A stretch of 64,000 nt of DNA, taken from Anodontia alba. Lineage: Eukaryota > Mollusca > Bivalvia > Lucinida > Lucinidae. The notes beneath the pieces are model-generated. The model was not told the origin of the DNA and did not search any database. It was given only the letters and a program-made list of their open reading frames with translations. Shown here in pieces: positions 1 through 12,064 of the stretch (its first letter is position 1; each line of letters starts with the position of its first letter). The translations under genes and the position numbers were made by a program. The DNA is taken from contig OZ024821.1 in the NCBI GenBank assembly GCA_964016985.1, forward strand, positions 123,750,035 through 123,814,034, in the 5' to 3' direction.

Positions 1-2680
1 TTGTTTAACTAATAAATATAAGAATTTTATTAGAATCTATAGGCTAGAAATGATTGTCTTTGCTCTGCATTTCGTTTCTGCTTTATACGCAACTATAACA
101 ATAGCCCTGTGTTTGAAATAGAATATGCCGAGTACAGATGGGCGCCGGAGCGGAGTTTGCACAGCTGTACTGCCCTGACACGTATGTTCGAGTCCAGATG
201 GGGATATAATGACGCGGTTATGTGTGAATGGTTGGCACAGAAACTATTTCCCAGTCTCAATACAACTGGGAACTACCCGGGCTTTCCTCAGCCACTTAAC
301 GGTCCTCCGAGATTTGTGACGGTCTCTGAATTTTAATACCATCCGGTCCTCAGAGATCCGGTCCCATTTAGCATTTTCTTTCTTTCGCCACGGAAGGCAT
401 TCTAGCGGATGACTTTCTACTAAATTTATTGCTATAATTTTCAGAGGATCTTCACATACTGCCTCACGCCCGCGAGGATATTCTAGGTAAGTGCGCCGTC
501 GAACCGAAAGTAAATGAAAAGAAAGTCTACAAACACAAATGCTAGGCAGGCGATTCATATGAAATGTCAAGCTTTCTTTGTTATCAAAGTGTTATCTGCT
601 GCAGTTCATCTTCCCCATCTTCGTCTTTTCTGCTTTATTTAATGAAATCTCACGAGATTTCGAAATGTGTGTGTGTGTGTGGGGGGGTGGGGGGGGGGTT
701 GCTGATATGGCGCCCATTAACGATAATGCATTAATGTGTACATTTCGATGTCATAATTGTCATAATTATATGCTTTACATGCAAAATATTTTATGATTTC
801 GATTGTTATGGCTTTATTTAGTAATAAGTAATTACTATTCCATGAAATATAAGTAATTACTATTCCATGAAATATAAAATAAATAAAATAAAAAAAAAAA
901 TGAAAAAAAAAATCTCTATGGGTAAATATGTTATTCGACATTTGAAATTACCCTCTATTGTTAATAAAACTGAATGAAATATGGCGCATCACAAAGCGCT
1001 AGCAATAACTGCTGCTTAGATTTATTTATTTTTATTTATTTCGTCGTTTTTCTTCTTCTTTTTCTTCTTCTTTGAATTTTGTTTATTTGTTCTTTTGTTG
1101 TTGTTGTTGTTGTTGTTATATAAATCATGAGTAAATCTACAGCCGACTTTAGTAGCGGCAGTGCAAACAGAATCTCAAGTTTTGTAATGCGTGCCTTCTT
1201 TGCTTTTATTTAATTTTGTTTTTTACATTTTTTATTTATTTATTTATTTATTTATTTATTAAATTAGCCATTTTTGTCTCATTCGATGGATGTTATAGCC
1301 TTGGTTTTCTTCGCCAACAGTAACCACATTATAACATAAATATTAAAAAGAATATGTTTAGATTCATTAAACCCTAATAATGAACATAAGAACAGCTTAT
1401 TTCCTCTTACCAAAAGTAATTGCCTTTTAAATATATTGACATTTTTTTCTAGTTTTGTCAATTGATAAATGATTAATCTTCAACGATAAAAAAACCACGG
1501 ACCAGCTGAGAGACATGGGCAGGATACAGTGGTGAGTTTCATGCGTGTTAACTATAGGAGTGCAGGCCAACGTTGCCCGCTGCCGTTGACGCCGGCTTCG
1601 CTGGCGTCAACGTTGCCTTAGGCAACGTTGTCCATGCCCGTATTAATTATTGACTAATTTGTGATTAAACCACATCTCAAATACCAAAAAAAAAAAAAAA
1701 AATTAAAAAAAAAAATAAATAAATAAATGTGCTATAGATCTATATTTGTGATATGACTATGATGTCAATCTCTTTATTCATATTAATCTCACCATTCTTT
1801 TTCTTTCTTCTGCTTTTTTCTCTTTTAAACTTAATCGTAACCTACTCATTAATTTCACATATTTGTAATGTTTGCTAGTTATTATATATAGACATATAGT
1901 TTATCTATTGTGTGTACTGCTTAAAAAAAAAAAAAAAAAAAAAAAAAAACAAAAAAAACAAAAAAACAAGGAAGGTACCTCCGAGGAGTGAATACAATGA
2001 CAGCTTTGAGATCAGCCTGTTCGTCCTTATAGCCGACTCAGTCACGGTGAAGTTAGACTCTTCATCGGTTCATGCATTCTTTGATATAAGATTTAATTTA
2101 TCAAAATAAAAAAGTTTATTCAAAAGGATTTATTTATAATAGTTAAACATGCTAATGATGAGTAGCCTATACGGAAGAGTTTTGCAGGAGTAAGATTCGG
2201 TAGTATGACAGTTACATAAAGGAATCCTCATGTTATTTTATATTTATACAGTTTAAACGTGTTCAAACATATTTTTAATGTTAATACATTGTTAAAAAGG
2301 CTGAAGTTCTCCATTAAAAATAAAATGTATTTCTATCTTTATTTACACAATTTAAGAGTGTGCAAACATATTTTAAATGTTAATAAATAGTTTAAAAGGC
2401 TGAAGTCCTCTTTTTAAAACAAACTATTTCTATCTTTTAATAATGAAAATTAAAAAAAAAAATCCACTAATACACTAGAAATTTCCGTTTGCACAGCGAC
2501 TGTTAATAATTAGCGTAGCGATTAATGCTAAATCCTTTGCCAAATCTAGCGGCAATTCGCACCCCCACCCCACCCACACCCCACCCTCCCTCATCTGCAT
2601 TATTGGTTATCGGGGTTATTGGAAAAAACGGGAACTAGTAAATAATGTCGATAAGGGCAATGCGCCTGTGTTTTTTAATA
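1..2680. other. AT-rich intergenic DNA, no gene seen
   Basis: No ORF here looks coding. Low-complexity tracts include a GT run followed by a G run at about 667-700, a TTG run at 1,095-1,118, a TTTA run at 1,228-1,262 and an A run at 1,923-1,949. A short interspersed repeat (core tgccgagtacagatgggcgc) occurs at about 125-150 and again at about 2,686-2,708. Confidence 0.7.
1566..1632. repeat. Two adjacent palindromes, ACGTTG-rich
   Basis: The first hairpin has arms gttgacgcc / ggcgtcaac. The second, immediately after and sharing its edge, has arms caacgttgcc / ggcaacgttg around a 3-base loop. Degenerate ACGTTG-rich relatives occur near 9,640-9,690, 10,770-10,990, 12,065-12,130 and 21,735. This may be the core of an old miniature transposon, but no outer ends were found. 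Confidence 0.5.
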
Positions 2681-2883
2681 GACAATGCCGAGTACAGATG
2701 GGCGCCGGGTTCTTCATGTGTGTTCTAAGGCAAATAATACACATTGTTTCCCGAGACGCAATCGTTATCAATGTCCTCAGGATGTACAAGTAATATCAAT
2801 ATAAAAGATACACGACGTAGAAACGAAAGCATATTTACCTACTTATAACAATGAAAAGATTCATAAAAAAAAAAAAAAAAAAA

Positions 2884-2965
2884 ATGACGTCCTGGGATTC
2901 GAACCCGCAGTCTTCTTCGTTGGAGGCGAGCGCTCTCCCGACTGAGATTGCAGAGCAGCTACATT
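2884..2965 (-). repeat. tRNA-derived SINE head
   Basis: Read on the minus strand, an A-box-like stretch (tcagtcgggagagcgctc) is followed by a B-box-like stretch (gggttcgaatccc), as in the internal pol III promoter of a tRNA gene. It ends in a T run at 2,866-2,883. Only about 80 bp is recognisable. It lacks a full cloverleaf context and sits beside low-complexity DNA, so it is called a SINE remnant and not a working tRNA gene. A C-interrupted A run follows at 2,999-3,062. Confidence 0.6.
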
Positions 2966-3289
2966 TTCTAACGCTAAAAGTAAACAAAAAACAAACACAA
3001 AAAAAAAAAAAAAAAACAAACAAAAAAAAAACAAACAAACAAAAAAAACAAAAAAAAAAAACAATGATGTGCGTATGTAAGGACAAAAGAGTCTTTATCA
3101 TTCGAAAAGAATTACACATATCCGGTTTTTATTTTCCAGTTCAGGAATATTCTAACCCCGCAGTTTTACCATCATCTTGAAAACAGTTTTCAAAGCATAA
3201 TTTTACGTCAATGGCAGAATATGACGTTTTCAGATTCCTTTCGTTTGTATGGCATATTCGTGATTCAGAACGATGATTTTATACGAGTA

Positions 3290-3850
3290 CTGTCGAAAAA
3301 GAGGCAGCATATAAAGGACTCGTTCACCCGGTTTTGGAATATGCCAGTTGTGTATGGGATCCTCAAGGTAAAGAAATCGAAAAAGTTCAGAATAGGATGC
3401 TAGGTTTGTAACTAGCAATTACTGCTTTGAAACTGGGAGTGTGACTGGAATACTGGAAAATTAAGATGGGAGTCTCTCAAGAAAAGGAGGAGAGATAGTA
3501 GACTAATACTCTTGTACAAAGTTCTAAAGGGTGCTGCCAGCATTCTAACAGATGGCCTTATCCCCTCGATTAGGCGCTGTAGAAATCATCACTCACCGAT
3601 TTTTTCAGACCCCCACTACAAGAACTGACATTTACAAGGACTAATTCTTCCCTCAAACCATTGGAGTGCCCTTCTAGGTTCGATTCATTCCTCCCCTGAA
3701 CATGCTGAAGATGCAGAGGATGGCGCGGCTAGGTTTACCTCTTTGGGGAGAGCTATACAGGGACTAATTTCCCATATCACAGATCCTGGTGAATGAATGT
3801 CATTGGACGCATCATACACCAGTAAAAATTCTGATTCTGATATTCCGTTT
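3290..3850 (+). pseudogene. CR1/Jockey-like LINE, 3' end of reverse transcriptase
   Basis: From 3,313 the frame reads KGLVHPVLEYASCVWDP, which is the conserved stretch downstream of the RT catalytic core in Jockey/CR1-type LINEs. A further in-frame stretch of basic and hydrophobic residues follows, and stops and frame changes come quickly. The copy ends near 3,835 in a short ATTCTG-type tail, typical of LINEs with microsatellite-like 3' ends. Everything upstream (endonuclease, RT palm) is absent, so this is a dead 5'-truncated copy. Confidence 0.7.
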
Positions 3851-4850
3851 TTTTACCTTGAGCTGTAATTCGGCGCAATCAAAATGGCGGCATATGAGAA
3901 TAAAGTTTATGTTTGCTTGTTTGTAACACCAAAATATGAAAAATGTGTTTCTGTATTGACATTATTTATCCAATCCTATTATTGGCGTATTTCATTTAAA
4001 CTAGAATAACGGCTACTCTCTTATGTGAGGTCACACTAGACTGGTTTACATCTAACCGTCCAGAAGATGCAAAATAGTTTGCGGAAAATGCTCCTGAGTG
4101 ATCTGTTTTACTAAACGCTGCCCTGTATTTCTGACAATATTATACGACTGAGCTGGAGAGTTACAACACAATCCTGGTCATGTAGCTAGTTTCTTTACCC
4201 GTTGTTAACCAACGGATTTGAGAAAGCAAATGCCTCTAGCCCCAAAGCAGTAGAAAGGTTTAGCTCACTAGACGTGAGCTAAAATTTTCTTCCTTTGCTT
4301 TGGGGCTGAATTTAGGCATTTGCTTTCTCACATCTGCTTGAGAGCATCTTTCCATTCGTCTGTATCAAATTGGTTCCATTTTTCGGAATTGAACGGACAA
4401 CATACTGCTTCCTTATATACCGATACTACCCTAAATATATTGGGACACCTTAAAACCATATCATACTTCTCCTAATGTTTTAGCAAGCCGAATTTACTAC
4501 CTGTTGATGTGACTAAAGACACTGGATGAGTGGTAAACATTGTAGACCATGGCCAAAGGCCTCATTCTGCTCTGGATCTACGCGGTTTGCTCGGATCTGC
4601 CTGTCCCAATACTAAGAGTAAATGTTGTTATAAACAGACTGTAATAATGCCACAGAAACCATTCGAAGAAACCTTTCATTTATGGCTGATATATCTTCGC
4701 AAAGAAAAGTGAACTACCAAAACGCTGTTCTGTTTATCACAAAATGTTTGGTGGTATATTTCTTTACATCGTGCATACCCATAGTAGATCTATTTACATA
4801 TTACAGAAATATTTAGTTTTCAGCTAAAGATTTTTGTTCACTGCTTTTGC
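3851..4850. other. Intergenic DNA with a foldback repeat
   Basis: No gene is seen. A foldback of about 118 bp spans roughly 4,214-4,331, with arms beginning agaaagcaaatgcct and ending aggcatttgctttct and a central tttagctcac / gtgagctaaa hairpin. A degenerate copy of foldback family B (see 50,176) lies at about 4,510-4,600. Confidence 0.6.
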
Positions 4851-6411
4851 TTGAATACATTACTATTCATTGCACTGACGTGACATACATTATCATTCAT
4901 TGCTTTTGCTTGATTTACAATTCTATTCTTTGTATCTTTTGCTTGACTTACATGACCAGCCATTTTGCTTGACTTACATGACCAGCCATTTTGCTTGACT
5001 TACATGACCAGCCATCGCTTTTGATTGCCTTACATTACCATGCATTGTTTTCGTTTGAATTATATAATTCACCACTCATTGCATTGGCTTTACTTACATA
5101 ACCATTAATTGCTTTGGCTTGACATGCATTATTATTCATTGTTTTGTTTTGACATGCTTTACTATTCATTGCTTTGGCTCGACATGCATAACTGTTCATT
5201 GCAATGGCTTTACTTAAATAAACATTCATTACTTTGGCTTGACATACGTTACCATTTTTTTTTGCTTTCGCTTGACATTCTATTTACTGCTTGGCTTGAC
5301 ATACATTACTATTTGTTGCTTTTACCTTTAATATATTACTATCCATTGCTTTTGCTTATCATTCACCACTGTTCATTGTTTTGGCTTGACATACATTACT
5401 ATTTATTGTTTTGGCCTGACATGCATTATCATTTATTGTTCTTGCTTTACATGAATTTATATTTATTACTTTGGCTTAGCATACATTACTGTTCATTGCT
5501 TTTGCTTTTACATACGTTACGATTCATTGCTTTTGCTTTTGCATACATTACTGGTCATTGCGTTTGCTTTTACATACATTACTGTTCATTGCTTTTGCTT
5601 TTACATACATAATTGTTCATTGCTTTTGCTTTTACATACATTACCTTTGATTATTTTTGCTTTTACATACATACGTTTGCTTTTACATTACTGTTGATTT
5701 CTTTTGCTTTTACATACATTACTGTTCATTGTTTTTGCTTGTACATGCATTACCATTCATTGCTTTTGCTTTTACATACATTACTGTTCATTGCCTTTGC
5801 TTGACATTCATACCTGTCCCTTGCTTTAGCTTGACAGACATTACCATTCATTGCTTTGGCTTGATATGCATTACTATTTATTGCGCTTGCTTTTACACAC
5901 ATTCTGTTTATTGCTTTTGCTTTTACATACATTACTGTTCGTTGCTTTTGCTTGACATTCACTACTGTTCATTATTTTGGCTTCACACACATTAACATTC
6001 ATTGATTTGGCTTGACACGCATTTCTATTTATTGCTTTAGCTTGACATGCATTACTGTTCATTGCTTTTGCTTTACATACATGTCTATTGCCTTGAGTTG
6101 ACATACATTACAATGCATTGCATTGGCTTGATATGCATTACTATTCATTGCCTTGACTTGAATTACTAGATATTGCTTTAGCTTGACGTACATTACTATT
6201 CATTGCTTTGGCTTGACATGCATTACTGTTCATTTCTTTTACTTGATATAAATTACTATTCACTGCTTTTCATTGCTTTGGCTTGACATGCATTACTGTT
6301 CATTGCTTTGGCTTGACAAGCATTACTATTCATTGCTTTGGCTTGATATACATTATTGTTCATTGCTTTGGTTTGGCATACATAATTATTCATTGCTTTG
6401 GCTTGACATAG
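4850..6411. repeat. 30-31 bp minisatellite, left block
   Basis: Degenerate tandem repeats of 30-31 bp with consensus words cattgctttggcttgac and atgcattactgtt run for about 1.5 kb. Long ORFs on both strands are produced by the near-codon-multiple period and are not genes. The array resumes after the insertion at 6,412-6,917. Confidence 0.9.
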
Positions 6412-6600
6412 ATAGATAGATAGATAGATAAGTTTATTTCAAAAATCCAGAAGGCTACAAAGTCCATGAGGATACAATATATGCATGCATGATGGCTAAG
6501 ACAGTACAATTATACATACCATAGCAAATTCTATTACATATTCTTCCAGATACACTACAACTTTTAAGACGTAATAGCACTAAGTTGTGGAGAAGGTGCA
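6412..6600 (-). repeat. LINE/SINE 3' end with ATCT-type tail, minus strand
   Basis: A GATA run at 6,412-6,430 is followed by aagtttatttcaaaa. Read on the minus strand this gives an AATAAA-like end followed by an ATCT-repeat tail, the layout seen at the 3' end of the LINE at 13.1 kb. The insertion splits the minisatellite. The family is not identified. Confidence 0.5.
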
Positions 6601-6798
6601 TGATTTGTATACACATATACACACATATATACATATACATATACATACATACGCACATACATATATATGCATATATCCACGCATGTACATGCATATAAAT
6701 ACATATACATAAATGCATACCTATATATATACATATACACATACACATTCATACATACAAACATATATATACATACATATACATACATACATACACAT

Positions 6799-6897
<99 letters not shown>

Positions 6898-6917
6898 CAT
6901 ACACATACATACACATA
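6600..6917. repeat. ATAC/AT microsatellite
   Basis: Mixed acat/atac repeats grade into an uninterrupted AT run at about 6,808-6,892, then back to acat repeats. Open frames across it are artefacts. Confidence 0.95.
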
Positions 6918-7290
6918 TATTATTGTTCATTACTTTGCTTGATATACATGACGATTCATTGCTTTGGCTTGGCTTATATTATCATTTACTGTTTTGGCTT
7001 GGCCTACATTACCATTCATTGCTTTGGCTTGACTTACATTAACGTTTATTGTTTTGGCTTGACTTGCATTACCATTCGTTAGTTTGGCTTGACATATATT
7101 ATTATTCATTGCTTTTGTTTAATATAAATAGCTCTTGCTTGACATACAATTCGTTTCTTTTGCTTGGCATACATTACTATCATTGCTTGGCTTGACTTAA
7201 ATTACCGTTCATTGCTTTGTCTTAACTCACATTGCCATTTATTTCTTTGACTTGACTTAAATTACCATCCAGTGCTTTGGCTTCACTTAT
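6918..7290. repeat. 30-31 bp minisatellite, right block
   Basis: This continues the array of 4,850-6,411 with the same consensus words (cattgctttggcttgac), becoming more degenerate towards 7,290. Confidence 0.85.
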
Positions 7291-7569
7291 AAAGCATGTA
7301 TAAATATTTCTTAGACTCAGTGAACTCCTGTAAGCCTTATCACGAAAACCCCGTCTTCATAGTAAACTTCCCTGCTCTTTATCAGTGTTGTTACCTCACA
7401 CCAAACATACAAACGGTATGTCAGCGAACATTTACATGCTGATGCAACAAACAATCAAATACATTTGAAAAAGAAGCACTTTCCAGCAAATGCGAAAAGC
7501 AAAGAAGAGCCAGACTGATCGTGGTCGGATGCTTAATCTTCTTAGGATATTGACCGTTTGAACATACAA

Positions 7570-7922
7570 CAAAGAACCCTCGTTAATACGATAGCATTTA
7601 TTCCACAAAACGTTGCCGTTAAAATGAATTTGCTGTTGTAAAGAATCCTTAAACGCAACAGAATGATACGTAATAAAGAATTTATTTTATTCATGTTTCC
7701 TCACAGAACATAAGTTTTGGAGATTTATTAGAATCGCCTCAGTGAGGCGATTCTAACAAGTATCCAAAGCATATGTTTCTTGAAGTATTAAATACAATAT
7801 TCTTGAATAATTTGTGATTGATTGCCACCTCTTGAACAAAAGTTTCGTGCCGGTCAAATTACCAGTATCATGAATTTTGTCGTTATATCGCGTGTCGGTA
7901 TAAAATAAAGAGGGTTGACTGT
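7570..7922. mobile_element. Possible decayed TIR element enclosing a family-A foldback
   Basis: Left end aaccctcgttaatacgat and right end aaagagggttgactgta are roughly inverted, similar to pogo/Tigger-type termini. Inside, at about 7,690-7,785, is a family-A foldback whose centre (agaatcgcctca / tgaggcgattct) is intact. No transposase is visible. Confidence 0.35.
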
Positions 7923-9560
7923 ATTCAAATGTAATTGAACTGCTGAATCTAAATACTAGATTCTGGCCAATCGGATTTTGTCATGGTTATGTCATATGCA
8001 TATGACAACTTGTTGATACGGGTACATTAAAATTATTCTGCAATAGAGTGTTTAGCTGCATGTTCAGTTGTTCGCTTTATGTTCTATGTTCAGTAGTTCA
8101 AGATTGGCTACTAAGGAGACTGGATACACGTGGTAGATTTTCCACTAATTTACAAGGGGGCCAACTTTTGTGTCTTCCTTATGGCTATGCTGCACACAAA
8201 TCCCCTTCTGAAAAGGGGTCTACCATAAAAGGAAAGAATTCTGGGAGCAAATTGTTTCCTTTTAGAGTAGATCACTTTTGAGAATTTTGAAGTTACCTCC
8301 CTTGAAAGTGTATCATTTCTCCTTAAAAGTTACCAAACAGAGTTGTCCTCTATCATGTTCAGTAGTTCAATGTTATATATTTATTCCAAAGAAATACGTG
8401 CACCCCCATATATATAAACTATGCTCAACGCACAAAAAGGTCCTTGATGCCGTAAGTGAACAGCGAGGGCACAAATCAGCTAAAGTCTATGCACAGTCAA
8501 TGGTATTCGCTTACACATACAGTGCAGCACTCTTTATAGAAAATACATTTCTAAAATTTTAAAATGGCAAATACATACATACATACATCGTAGAAGGAGG
8601 GGAAATAACTGTTTTCTATATAACATATTTACCTAGCAAGAGTAATCTACCCTAAAACAAATTGATCCAAAAACATGAGAAATTGTAACTTCGGACACGT
8701 GCATCTAGCGAAGACGTAGGTAAGCCAACTAAGCTATGTCTTTGCCGAAGGTTGCGGTTCAGAGTATTGTCCTAAAAAAAATCTTCAAGAAAAGAAGCAA
8801 TAACTTGTGCAAAAATTACAGAAAAAAAAAAAAAAAAAAGGTTTTTAAAGCTTTGCACAGTGGATAAACTTTTCGGCGGTTCTAACGAGTACCAACAATC
8901 TATGTTTCGGGCAGAAATATGAACATATCAGAGTTTTTTTTGTTTTTTTTTATCTGAACTTTTTTTATTTTTTTTTTTTCGGTTGTAAAATTTTCAGTAT
9001 ATTTGAAAAGGCATGTTTTCGTAATGGGCCACTAGAGTTCTGCATCAGAGAGAAAAGTTTAGTTTCATTTGATTCTAGTTACAGATAATGCATTTTATGT
9101 AGTCATCTTTTAATTCAATAGACTAATACCAGTCTAAAGTGCAGTATGATTTGAACATATGCGCCGCTCGCTTTTGTGAACAAAAAAAATAAATAAATAA
9201 ATAAAAATAAAAATAAATAAATAAACTGAACTAAACTCTACGCTGAATGAGCATGCGCAGTAGACCTATGTCCTACGACGTAGAGAATACATGTATAATG
9301 TTTTTCTTCTCTGATCAGGAACGTTGGTAGCAGCTAAAGGTAGCAGACGGTGTTCTAAATCATTGTCTGCAACCCTAAGAATCTAGGCGCGGTATCTTGT
9401 CTTGTGTGAAACTTGCCGAAGGTCCATATGTAGCCCAAACGCATATTGAGACATTATTAAACTCATATTCTTTCCTCTTACCTAAATGTTTCTGGGAAGC
9501 TAGATATGAATGGGTTACAAGGTACAACAAAGAGATCAGGAAAATGTATATTAATTAGAG
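7923..9560. other. Intergenic DNA, repeat fragments only
   Basis: No convincing gene. About 8,150-8,285 shares the words ggaaagaattctgggagcaa and ccttttagagtaga with repeats at 9,819 and 45,790-45,865. A half copy of foldback family A lies at 8,876-8,925. Homopolymer and AAAT runs occur at 8,820-8,838 and 9,183-9,226. Confidence 0.55.
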
Positions 9561-9818
9561 TAATGTGCGCCGGAACTTGAGAAAACGTACCAGCGGACAT
9601 GTGCGCCCAGCAAAGACTACCCAGCAGACACACGACGTTTGTACAATGTCGAAACAACGTCGTTGATGCGACGTTGTTTCAACGTTGCGTGTCAGCGGGG
9701 TAAGATCCTTTAAGAGTTTGACCAGGCTCCACCAGAGGCGCTGCCAGAAAGGAATCATTTTTACGCACATTCAGGAAAAAATCTTGAAAACTATGCCGAG
9801 AATCGCTTCCATATATAG

Positions 9819-9876
9819 GCTACTCTTAAAAGAAAGAATTTGCTCCCGGAGCAAATTCTTTCTTTTAAGAGCAGCC
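9819..9876. repeat. Near-perfect 58-bp palindrome
   Basis: The arms are (left) actcttaaaagaaagaattt and gctccc, and (right) ggagc and aaattctttcttttaagagc, meeting with almost no loop. Degenerate relatives are at 45,790-45,865 and 51,555-51,610, so this is a dispersed foldback family. Confidence 0.75.
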
Positions 9877-10261
9877 CCTATGGTAAAGAGGCAAAATATT
9901 TGATATTAATGCCACTTTATTATAAATATTTTTCTAACGCATGTTACGCACATGCGTAATGGGCCCTACGCCTATATCTATACTGTTTGTCATTCCGTCA
10001 CAATATTTAGTTTTCAGATACATCAGTATCAGTGGGCCTGCTAAAATTTTACGACAATTATGGTAAATAGCGTATTATATGGTATCCGACTGTATGGGAT
10101 AAAAACGGCACACGTACAGGTAGAACCTTTCTCTTTCTATCTTGGATTCATCTAAGACTACGAGAAGAACTTCATAATCAGATACATATGCCCATGCAGA
10201 GACATATATTCTTATGGCGCGGCTCATAACTTTTACTGAAATGAGGTCTCAGAAACAATAA

Positions 10262-10264
10262 AAT

Positions 10265-10300
<36 letters not shown>

Positions 10301-10363
10301 CGTCCGTCCTTTGGTCCGTCCGTCCGTCCATTACCGACCAACGACCATCTATCTATCTATCTC

Positions 10364-10397
<34 letters not shown>

Positions 10398-10695
10398 ACT
10401 CACACTAGCTACTAGTCGGATATCAATATTATTTTCATCAATCAATAATAATTATTAATTTACTTAATGAACTAAGGGCCATCTACTACTTGCTTACTGC
10501 TTGCCTCACCTCTTTATCTTAGAGATATCAGATAGCATATTGATGTCAGACCAACTATTAGAGACTGGCTATACAAGCTGTCATAAATAAATTTGAATCA
10601 GCTTGTAGTAAGGATTGATAAAACATGACATCAAGGTCTAGGAACTAGTCTATCTATCTGTCTGTCTGTCTATCCACCCACCAACCCACCCACCC

Positions 10696-10750
<55 letters not shown>

Positions 10751-10857
10751 CCCAGTGAAAACACAACGTCCAATCAAAGCCATTTTACGTCGTCACTTCG
10801 TTGTGAATGTTGTGCTCTTGCGCGATGTCGAAACGTCGCTGCTTCAACGGTTGTGCC

Positions 10858-10889
<32 letters not shown>

Positions 10890-10910
10890 GTCTGTGTATG
10901 TATGTATGTA
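10262..10910. repeat. Cluster of CT, CCGT and ATCT microsatellites
   Basis: A CT run (10,267-10,297), CCGT repeats (10,299-10,330) and three ATCT arrays (about 10,338-10,397, 10,697-10,750 and 10,857-10,890) are separated by unique DNA. A G-rich run of more than 20 bases lies at 10,998-11,025. Confidence 0.9.
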
Positions 10911-11059
10911 TCACACACACACACACACACCGTCGGAACAACGCCGTTTCGACATCTTAATGTTAATGACTTTGCGCTACATCGAAACGATGTCCCGGGG
11001 GTGGGGGGGGGGGGGTGGGGGACTTCCTATATATGGCATAGTACGGATGTGCGTGCCGA

Positions 11060-11410
11060 ATAGCCCCCGTTTTCAGCGCTGCCAAGTATATGATTGCCCC
11101 CCTTTTTTCAACAAAAAGTATATGAATGGCCCGATTTTTCTGGATTCCTATGTGAAAGGCCCCATTTTTCTGACATCCTGGTATATGCACATATTTTTCG
11201 CTCAGAGATTTTTCAAGGCTGCTTATCCTCTTGGTATAATATGAATTGACTGTGATATTTGTGTAATAACCAGCAATAAATGGGTACAAAAAATCAAAGG
11301 GCAGTATATGAATAGGTCAACATTTTGGATGATCAAGTATATGAATGGGTCCGTTTTTTCGAAGGCCAGGTATATGAATGGGGTAGGTTTTGAAATACTG
11401 GCTCGCACAC
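11060..11410. repeat. Degenerate repeat with core 'agtatatgaatggg'
   Basis: At least five copies of a short unit (agtatatgaatggg followed by a c/t-rich stretch) are spaced about 35-50 bp, or further apart around 11,200-11,300. Frames across it are not conserved. Confidence 0.5.
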
Positions 11411-11863
11411 CCGTACCAAAATTACCCCTAAGTTACCCCCGCGAGAACGATGTTGCCGTGGCATTTATGTTTGCCGGATATCTATCTATATGTAGTTTAA
11501 GTTTAATCATATTTTATTGCATATAACTAATGCAAAGGGGATGGGCCACAAGTTCTCACAACAAATCTGTATGTTCGTCTGTCAGCTGTCCATCTGAAGC
11601 AGACCTGTTGATTAATCTGTTTTCGTCTAAACTACTGAAAACCATTACATAGCTCCAGAGCTGTGAATTTCCGAACATTACCGAAGATTAACGTACTAGT
11701 GACCCTTGAACTTTTGACATATTCGCGGGAAAACACACGCTTTGTGTTGGCACCGATGCAAGAGGCTTCCTTGATACATATCGCAGATACATAGGCTTAG
11801 AAGTTAATTGCTTTCGAAGAAGGTGAAGCAGTTTTGAATAAATGATGATGTGATTGTTAATTA

Positions 11864-11971
11864 ATGATGGAGTTCCATTCTACAATTTATGATGTAGCTC
11901 AAGACGCCTCTCAGGTTGCGTCGGCCGGTGGAGATAATAATGATGATAGATATGGGCGAGTTTTTATAGCG
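11864..11971 (+). CDS. Possible orphan first coding exon
   Basis: An ATG-ATG start opens a 36-codon frame (MMEFHSTIYDVAQDASQ at its start, then an acidic GGDNNDD patch) that runs straight into a good splice donor, gcg|gtaggt, at phase 0. The composition is ordinary protein-like, unlike the surrounding low-complexity DNA. No partner exon is identifiable nearby. The F-box gene's second coding exon (37,610) also begins at phase 0, so this could be a distant alternative 5' exon of that gene, an exon of another gene, or chance. Confidence 0.25.
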
Positions 11972-12064
11972 GTAGGTAAACAATTTAGCGTACTCTTATT
12001 AAATTACACATATATCCATAAATATTGGAAGTCTATGACAGTAAACATGACAACGCCGCATTAA

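Noticed and set aside
244..570. 108-codon minus-strand frame
   Set aside because: No motif and no splice support; the length is within chance for this composition.
2835..3180. Lys-rich and Phe-rich frames
   Set aside because: Products of A and T runs around a SINE head.
5035..6104. Repetitive 60-167 codon frames on both strands
   Set aside because: These come from the 30-31 bp minisatellite, and opposite strands are equally open.
6564..7042. Tyr/Ile/His-rich frames
   Set aside because: Translation of AT and ACAT microsatellites.
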